The notes under the pieces are model-generated. The model saw only the letters and a list, made by a program, of their open reading frames with translations, was not told the DNA's origin and did no database searches. The position numbers were made by a program, and so were the translations under genes. Below, piece by piece: positions 5,557 to 10,509 of a stretch of DNA of 10,509 nucleotides; positions within the stretch are counted from its first letter, which is position 1, and each line of letters opens with the position of its first letter. Source of the DNA: Methanobacteriota archaeon (GTDB taxonomy: Archaea; Methanobacteriota; Methanobacteria; Methanobacteriales; Methanobacteriaceae). Location of the stretch: the NCBI GenBank assembly GCA_023434825.1, contig JAEYSH010000169.1:1-10509 (forward strand), written 5' to 3'.

Positions 5557-6513
5557 TTATTTTAAAAAATTCTCACTTAAATTACCGGAATTAGAATAGC
5601 CCCTGCTTTCCCAATAGCCTTCATAGCTGGAATTATCAGATAACTCAATTTTAGTTATCCATTTAATCCATTTATAACCCCATTTATTTTCTGCAACCAG
5701 TTGAAATGGAAAACCTCGCTCTGGTGGAATTGTAGCGTTATTCATTTTATAAGCCAGTAAAATATTGTTATTTTCCAGATAACCTCTGGGGAAAGAAGTA
5801 GAGTATCCGTCATAAGCATAAAATATTACAGTATTAGCATTTGGAGAAGGAATAGATTCCCTTATAATATCTTTTACAAGCATTCCTTGCCACAAAATAG
5901 TTACATCCCACCCTTCAACACAATCAAGTTTAACAATCTTATCATAGCTTTGGAAATTATCAATAACCTCTTTATAAGTGTAATTTTTGGGATTACTCAC
6001 TAAGCCTGTAACTTCAAGGCGGTAATTAGACTCGTTAATGTACTGGGGGCCTTTAATTGAATTTTCCCTGAAATCATTCACTGATGAAAGTTTTTGACCT
6101 TTATATTCTTTAACTTCAACATTATCAAGCCTAATAGGCTCTGAAGGAGCAAACTGAGTACCTATTATATAAATAGACACTCCTAAAATAAGTATAATAG
6201 CTAAAATTAAAGTAATATTTTCTTTTAAACTCCATTGGATCGTAATTAATTTGCTTTTAGTTTTTTCATCACTCAATTTCCTTAAAATAGGGCGAATAAA
6301 CATATGGAGAATGAATAAAATAAAAAAAGGAATAAAAATCCAGAAATGTAACTGAAATGCTAAATTTTTTGAAAGCAGTCCAAAAGTAAGATATTCAACT
6401 GTAGAATAATAATTAATTCCAATTCCAGAAATAATAACAATAATAGTTACAATTGCAAGAGTCCAGCGCAATATTTTTTTAACGCTTTTTTGAGTTTTTG
6501 ACAAGTCGTTCAC
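5557..6513 (-). CDS. Membrane-anchored sulfite-oxidase/MsrP-like molybdopterin oxidoreductase
   Basis: A 318-residue protein. The N-terminal half has three helices (about 16-36, 51-72, 98-118), with basic residues at the N-terminus and in the 73-97 loop. That puts the C-terminal domain on the outer face. Helix 2 carries His56 and His70, the same His-X13-His motif as the tandem genes at 3169-3929. Residues 160-307 are an oxidoreductase molybdopterin-binding domain: YRLEVTGLV, LDCVEGW with Cys198 as the expected Mo ligand, LWQGMLVKDI, YAYDGYSTSFP, LLAYKMNNATIPPERGFPFQ, KWGYKWIKWI and GYWESRGYS. The substrate is unknown; methionine sulfoxide, as for MsrP, is one possibility. No twin-arginine motif is visible. 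The GTG start at 6513 overlaps the ycaO gene by 35 bases. A TTG at 6504, with AGGTGA 5 bases before it, may be the real start (315 residues). Confidence 0.85.
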   Translation of the reverse strand: MNDLSKTQKSVKKILRWTLAIVTIIVIISGIGINYYSTVEYLTFGLLSKNLAFQLHFWIFIPFFILFILHMFIRPILRKLSDEKTKSKLITIQWSLKENITLILAIILILGVSIYIIGTQFAPSEPIRLDNVEVKEYKGQKLSSVNDFRENSIKGPQYINESNYRLEVTGLVSNPKNYTYKEVIDNFQSYDKIVKLDCVEGWDVTILWQGMLVKDIIRESIPSPNANTVIFYAYDGYSTSFPRGYLENNNILLAYKMNNATIPPERGFPFQLVAENKWGYKWIKWITKIELSDNSSYEGYWESRGYSNSGNLSENFLK

Positions 6514-7690
6514 CTATCCGTTCTGGATCAACTGAATAGACTTCCATTCCAGGAACTATAACCCTTACTACAGGTATTTTTATTTCAGGCCGGGTTAAAT
6601 CAACAAATAAAGCATCTTTAAAACCTGCTTTTTTCAATAATTTCATGGAAGTTTCTATATCTTCTTTAAATGATTTTCCAGACCGGTTTTTAATGTCTTC
6701 CAGTTCAACTATTTCTTCAGATTCTCCAAACCAGTGCTTATTTATCCTTTTCATCCGTTCATAGCCTGCTTTTCTCATGAAAACTGCACGTGTTGTATCC
6801 TCTCTAGTCCCATGAATCTGGGTTGCCCTACTTTGAGCTACTTCAGTTAAAGCTCTTAAAACGGCTATTTCAGGATCTAAATGAGTTCCAACACCTAAAG
6901 TGAGTAATGCAGGGTCTTTTAAAACAGTGTCATCAGAAACTGCCGCAATTGTGGCCATTTCAACATCAGATGTTAAATTAACAACTTTAATATCAATTCC
7001 CTCATCTTCAAATTTTTTCACAATTTCCTTAATTAAAGGATTTTCAATGGTTTCAAGATTTATTTCAGTTGGTTTATTTCTTTTTATCTCAAATAAGCTC
7101 CATGCATCCCTTTCAACAACTTCAGTCAAACCATGGAATATTGCTTCTTCTAATTTATTCCCTGAAGCAAGGCCATTAGTATTAGATTTAAATAAATTAG
7201 GGCTATTTTCAGATGTGTATGGATGAAAAACTGCATCCGCAGGAATTAACTTCTCTTCATCATTACGAATATTAACTGCTTTTATCCAGTTTAATTCTTT
7301 ATTTTGCAAATCAAAATGTGATTTAGGTAAAATAAGTGATTCTGGATTAATACATCCTTCCAGATCATCATAGATGCCACATGATAAATTTTCCCCTACT
7401 ATATGGCCTTCCTGCTCTGCAGAATATCTTTCAAAAGCTTCCATCATCGCTGAAGCTTTGGCCTGATCTTTTGTAGCGCCTTTACCCGCGTAAATACTCA
7501 CTGCACCTTCTGCAGCAGATGGTCTTATAGCAGAATAAACAGGTATCCCCACACGGTCAAGATGAGTTATTTCAGCAATTCTTGTAACTCCAGCAGCCTT
7601 AAGCTTATCCTTAACTTCATTAATTGTTTCTTCTGGAGAAATTGCTCTGTGTGTGCATCCAAAATATCTTACTGGAACTTCTCTTAACAT
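6479..7690 (-). CDS. ycaO: YcaO-type McrA-glycine thioamidation protein (methanogenesis marker 1)
   Basis: A 403-residue YcaO-domain protein of the methanogen-specific group. It opens MLREVPVRYFGCTHRAISPE and carries the ATP-binding elements of YcaO enzymes: AKASAMMEAFERYSAE (77-92), NTNGLASGNKLEEAIFHGLTE continuing VVERDAW (171-197) and LRALTEVAQSRATQ (278-291). The family uses ATP to activate a backbone amide. In methanogens it installs thioglycine in the active-site subunit of methyl-coenzyme M reductase, McrA, usually with TfuA; no tfuA lies in this window. The ATG at 7690 is preceded by AGGTCATTTC, an acceptable ribosome-binding site. It is the middle gene of an apparent operon, 39 bases after the M50 protease and overlapping the Mo protein. 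Length and motifs are normal. The thioglycine role comes from family knowledge. Confidence 0.9.
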   Translation of the reverse strand: MLREVPVRYFGCTHRAISPEETINEVKDKLKAAGVTRIAEITHLDRVGIPVYSAIRPSAAEGAVSIYAGKGATKDQAKASAMMEAFERYSAEQEGHIVGENLSCGIYDDLEGCINPESLILPKSHFDLQNKELNWIKAVNIRNDEEKLIPADAVFHPYTSENSPNLFKSNTNGLASGNKLEEAIFHGLTEVVERDAWSLFEIKRNKPTEINLETIENPLIKEIVKKFEDEGIDIKVVNLTSDVEMATIAAVSDDTVLKDPALLTLGVGTHLDPEIAVLRALTEVAQSRATQIHGTREDTTRAVFMRKAGYERMKRINKHWFGESEEIVELEDIKNRSGKSFKEDIETSMKLLKKAGFKDALFVDLTRPEIKIPVVRVIVPGMEVYSVDPERIGERLVKNSKKR

Positions 7691-7729
7691 GAAATGACCT
7701 TAATTTTTGATTTTTCTTGTTTTATTAAA

Positions 7730-8326
7730 TTAAATAAAAGATATCCCATATGCCGTGTACAAAAACATTAATATAGCAACTGCCATTGTGGCAATCCATA
7801 TCAAGGGATTCCATCTAAAAACTTTTGCACCATCAAGCATACTGAATGGTATTAAGTTAAATACTGCAAAAAAGCTGTTTATAGTGGCTCCAAGAATACC
7901 AATCTGTACCCATAAACTATCAGGGAAAAATAGAGGTATTGATAAAAAGAGCATTGCAAGTATAATGTTTGTTGCAGGCCCTGCAAGAGATATCTTCCCA
8001 TTTTCACTTTGTTTTATATAATTTCCATGAATGTAAACAGCTCCTGGAGCTGCAAATACAATTCCTACTGCAATAGCAGATACTAATGCAAAAAGTAAAC
8101 CTCCAACCCACATTTTATATTCGGCCCAGTATCCGAATCCTATGGCCATGTATTTGTGAGCCAGTTCGTGTAACAAAAATGCCAGTCCTACAACTATAAA
8201 GGTGATGGGCATATAAAAAATAGCGCTGTTTATATCCTGTCTTGCAAAAATATAAGCAAAACAAAAGGATATAACTACCATAGAGATTATAATATCTCTG
8301 ATTTCTCTTGCTGTAAATTTTACCAT
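7730..8326 (-). CDS. Site-2-protease-like membrane metalloprotease (peptidase M50)
   Basis: A 198-residue intramembrane zinc protease. HELAH (His53, Glu54, His57) forms the HExxH zinc/catalytic motif inside a membrane helix, and NLIPFSMLDGAKVF near residue 157-170 supplies the third zinc ligand, Asp165, in the N-x-x-P-x-x-x-L-D-G motif of site-2 proteases. About six hydrophobic segments are visible, including AGPATNIILAMLF, also conserved in the family. The minimal core without PDZ or CBS domain resembles compact archaeal M50 proteins; the substrate is unknown. I start at the ATG at 8326. A TTG at 8335 gives three more codons without support. No ribosome-binding site precedes the ATG, and the TATA box is about 25 bases away, so the message is probably leaderless. 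It is first in an operon with ycaO (39 bases on) and the Mo protein. Confidence 0.9.
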   Translation of the reverse strand: MVKFTAREIRDIIISMVVISFCFAYIFARQDINSAIFYMPITFIVVGLAFLLHELAHKYMAIGFGYWAEYKMWVGGLLFALVSAIAVGIVFAAPGAVYIHGNYIKQSENGKISLAGPATNIILAMLFLSIPLFFPDSLWVQIGILGATINSFFAVFNLIPFSMLDGAKVFRWNPLIWIATMAVAILMFLYTAYGISFI

Positions 8327-8345
8327 AATATACAAAATGTGATTT

Positions 8346-8357
8346 AATATATAAAAT
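8346..8357 (-). promoter_or_regulatory. TATA-box promoter of the M50-ycaO-Mo protein operon
   Basis: The minus strand reads TATTTTATATAT, with core TTTATATA at 8355-8348. Its centre is about 25 bases from the A of the ATG at 8326, so transcription should begin at or beside the start codon. A second TATA-like GTATATATTTATC near 8402-8414, flanked by TTGAT/ATCAA, could be an alternative promoter. Confidence 0.5.
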
Positions 8358-8446
8358 ACTTTCTAATCTTAGCTTTAAACCTATGTTAAGAGTCTAAATT
8401 GATAAATATATACTAATCAACAATTAAAAGTAATAATAAAACTAAA

Positions 8447-9565
8447 TTATCTAATCCTAGAATTAGGTACATTAATAAATTCAATTTTAAATGATGTACC
8501 ATTAGTATTATTTAATTCCATTTTACCATCTATTTGATTAACAAGAATATTTACAAGTCTCAACCCTAATGTTTCGGTATTTTTAAAATTTACTCCTTCC
8601 GGAAGTCCAATACCATTATCGCTTATTTTTAATATGCTTTTTTCGCCTTCTGTATACAGATCAATTTTAATTTCCCCTTTTCTTCCATCAGGGAACGCAT
8701 ATTTAAGACTATTAGATATTAATTCATTGATAATTAATCCACAGGGAATTGAGATATCTATATCAAAAAAGACCTCTTCAACATTTATTATATGTGTTAT
8801 ACTAGCATAATCTACAGCATATGACTTGAATAGATAATAAACAAGACTCCTTATATATTCTGGAAAATCTATTTTTGTTAAATCTTCAGACTGGTATAAT
8901 TTTTCGTGAATAAGTGCCATTGATTTTATACGATTTTGGCTTTCTTTAAATACTTCTAGTGTTTTTTCTCCTTCAATTGAACTCTGTTGAAGGTTTAAAA
9001 GTGAACTAACAATTTGCAAATTATTTTTAACTCTGTGATGTATTTCCTTTAAAAGCACTTCTTTTTCTTTTAAGGATTGTTTTATTTGTTTTTCTGCTTT
9101 CTTACGTTCTGCGATATCCCTAGCTACCATAACTGCATATAAATCATCGTCAAATTCTACAGTACTAATACTAATTTCTACTGGAATTTTTTCGCCGCTT
9201 TTTTTAAGAAATATTGTAGTTATATTTTCTTTACGGAATGTCTCTTTATTATTTAATCCTAAAAGAAGTGTTTTGATTTTATCGGCATCATATGAAATAA
9301 CAAGATCACTTATAAACATTTTAAGTAATTCATCATGAGTAAATTCAAGTTGTTTAGATGTAGATTGATTTACATCAGCAATTAAACCTGAAGATAAATC
9401 TAAAAGAAAAATTGCATCATTACTTTGATCTAATAATGCTCTGAACCTCTTCAATTCATTGATTTGCTGCTGAAGCTCAGGATAATAACTTTTTTGAACT
9501 GAGCGTTCCCCAAGCCCAATGATCTTTTCACGTAGTGAATTCCATTCATCAGTAGTATCCTGCAT
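8447..9565 (-). CDS. Soluble PAS-domain sensor histidine kinase (HisKA_2 type)
   Basis: A 372-residue cytosolic kinase with no membrane helix. Residues 1-40 are a short helical, probably coiled lead-in. Residues 41-152 form a PAS sensor domain (LLDQSNDAIFLLDLSSG ... VMVARDIAERKKAE), followed by a linker helix. The dimerisation/phosphoacceptor box is KEIHHRVKNNLQIVSSLLNL, with the acceptor His at 176/177, characteristic of the HisKA_2 group. The ATPase domain has the N-box NELISNSLKYAF (280-291), the G1 box DNGIG (316-320), TLGLRLV and a final G-T-S-F-K-I-E-F strand. The PAS ligand is unknown. No response regulator is encoded in the window. GGAGAT stands 6 bases before the ATG. The gene follows the alcohol dehydrogenase by 30 bases, so the two are probably co-transcribed. 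Such kinases are common in methanogens, and many act on distant partners. Confidence 0.92.
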   Translation of the reverse strand: MQDTTDEWNSLREKIIGLGERSVQKSYYPELQQQINELKRFRALLDQSNDAIFLLDLSSGLIADVNQSTSKQLEFTHDELLKMFISDLVISYDADKIKTLLLGLNNKETFRKENITTIFLKKSGEKIPVEISISTVEFDDDLYAVMVARDIAERKKAEKQIKQSLKEKEVLLKEIHHRVKNNLQIVSSLLNLQQSSIEGEKTLEVFKESQNRIKSMALIHEKLYQSEDLTKIDFPEYIRSLVYYLFKSYAVDYASITHIINVEEVFFDIDISIPCGLIINELISNSLKYAFPDGRKGEIKIDLYTEGEKSILKISDNGIGLPEGVNFKNTETLGLRLVNILVNQIDGKMELNNTNGTSFKIEFINVPNSRIR

Positions 9566-9595
9566 TGAAATATCTCCAGTAAATTTTAAATAGTT

Positions 9596-10509
9596 TTAAA
9601 GCGCTGCTTTAAATATTTCTTCAATATCTTTCTGTAATGGCCTACGAGGGTTAGTTATAATACAGGGATCTTCTAGCGCCCTAATCGAGAGCTTTTGAAT
9701 ATCATTTTCACGAACTCCAATCTTTTTAAGTGAATTTTTAATACCTAAAACTTGCTTTAAATTCCCTAATTCATTGATAATTGTAATTTTTTTCCTTTCA
9801 ATACTCTTATCTTCCATATTTAATCCCATTGCAATACCAATTTGTTCATATCTTTCCATTTCACTTTCGAAATTAAATTCCACCACATGATCTAAAAGTA
9901 TAGCATTGCATTCTCCATGGGGTAAATCAAGGAATCCTCCTAAACTATGAGACATGGCATGAACTGCCCCTAAACTAGCATTAGAAAATGCTAAACCAGC
10001 TTCAAGGCTTCCAAGCATCATATTACCCCTTAATCCTAAATCATCAGGATTATCAATTGTTTCAATTAAATTAGAAGTGATCAGATGAATTGCATTAATT
10101 GCATGCAGATCTGTTATTGGTGAACTTGCATTGGAGACATAGGCCTCAAAAGCGTGCACTAAAGCATCGACCCCTGTGCATGAAGTTAGATAACTATCCA
10201 TAGTTGTTGTTGTAACCGGATCAATTAAAGCCACATCTGGAACAAGAGTTTTACTTATAATAGCTATTTTAGACATTCTATCTTGATCTAAAATAATTGC
10301 AAATTGTGAAACATCTGCAGAAGAGCCAGAAGTAGTAGGAATACAAATTAAAGGAGGTGCAGGTTTGGAAACCATATCCACGCCTTCAAAATCAAGTATA
10401 TGTTTATTATTTGAGCTTACAATACCTATTCCTTTAGCACAGTCCATAGAGCTGCCTCCACCAACAGCAACCATAGCATTGCAGCCTTCATTCTGGTATA
10501 TTTCAGCCC
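9596..10509 (-). CDS. Iron-containing alcohol dehydrogenase, 5' part outside window
   Basis: The frame stays open through the right edge (AEIYQNEGCNA precedes the internal ATG at 10474), so the N-terminal part of the Rossmann-like domain lies outside; about 303 residues are visible. The family motif MVAVGGGSSMDCAKGIGI binds the NAD(P) phosphates. PTTSGSSADVSQFAI and KIAIISKTLVPDVALIDP follow. The helical domain has the metal-binding segments SSPITDLHAINAIH, then VHAMSHSLGGFLDLPHGECN, where the conserved histidines hold the catalytic iron. The ending RRPLQKDIEEIFKAAL is typical. These cytosolic enzymes interconvert alcohols or polyols and aldehydes with NAD(P)H. The substrate cannot be told from sequence, and 'butanol' or 'propanediol' names would be guesses. 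The histidine kinase starts 30 bases downstream. Confidence 0.92.
   Translation of the reverse strand, partial: AEIYQNEGCNAMVAVGGGSSMDCAKGIGIVSSNNKHILDFEGVDMVSKPAPPLICIPTTSGSSADVSQFAIILDQDRMSKIAIISKTLVPDVALIDPVTTTTMDSYLTSCTGVDALVHAFEAYVSNASSPITDLHAINAIHLITSNLIETIDNPDDLGLRGNMMLGSLEAGLAFSNASLGAVHAMSHSLGGFLDLPHGECNAILLDHVVEFNFESEMERYEQIGIAMGLNMEDKSIERKKITIINELGNLKQVLGIKNSLKKIGVRENDIQKLSIRALEDPCIITNPRRPLQKDIEEIFKAAL

Noticed and set aside
6900..7226. Open frame of 108 codons on the + strand
   Set aside because: It is antisense to the ycaO coding region. The Ser/Thr-rich product has no recognisable feature.
7755..8021. Open frame of 88 codons on the + strand
   Set aside because: It is antisense to the M50 protease gene and has no independent support.

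Overview
The window is AT-rich archaeal DNA, most likely from a hydrogenotrophic methanogen of the order Methanobacteriales (Methanobacterium-like). The evidence is a YcaO enzyme of the McrA-glycine thioamidation type, a methanofuran-pathway kinase (MfnE type), archaeal translation genes (aEF-1beta, Pth2, a Zn-ribbon protein), TATA-box promoters, and a secreted protein whose peptidoglycan-binding and transglutaminase-like domains suit a pseudomurein cell wall. No species call is possible from sequence alone.

Layout, left to right. (1) 1-631, + strand: C-terminal part of a GH15 glucoamylase/trehalase-like enzyme. (2) 688-2222, - strand: a compact cluster transcribed pth2 -> MfnE-like kinase -> 53-residue Zn-ribbon protein -> aEF-1beta. 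(3) 2366-2926, - strand: a PsbP-like lipoprotein with its own promoter. (4) 3169-3929, + strand: two stop/start-overlapping paralogous membrane proteins with His-X13-His helices, behind a 9-bp inverted repeat and TATA-like elements. (5) 4034-4942, - strand: a secreted wall-binding, transglutaminase-like protein that seems to use a non-AUG (ATT) start, ending at a hairpin terminator. (6) 4943-5556: a 614-base AT-rich gap with a promoter at one end and otherwise nothing I can assign. (7) 5557-8326, - strand: an apparent operon M50 protease -> YcaO -> membrane-anchored sulfite-oxidase-like molybdopterin protein. (8) 8447-10509, - strand: an iron-containing alcohol dehydrogenase (5' end outside the window) followed 30 bases later by a soluble PAS histidine kinase.

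The most interesting signal is a membrane module, two helices with the second carrying His-X13-His. It occurs in both tandem proteins of block 4 and again as the membrane anchor of the Mo protein in block 7, with near-identical spacing from an upstream Trp to the first His. It resembles b-type-cytochrome/DUF4405-like helices. Together the three proteins could form an electron-transfer chain serving an extracytoplasmic Mo enzyme, which would be unexpected in a group of methanogens usually described as lacking cytochromes. This is inference from motifs and proximity. Heme binding, substrate and interaction are all untested.
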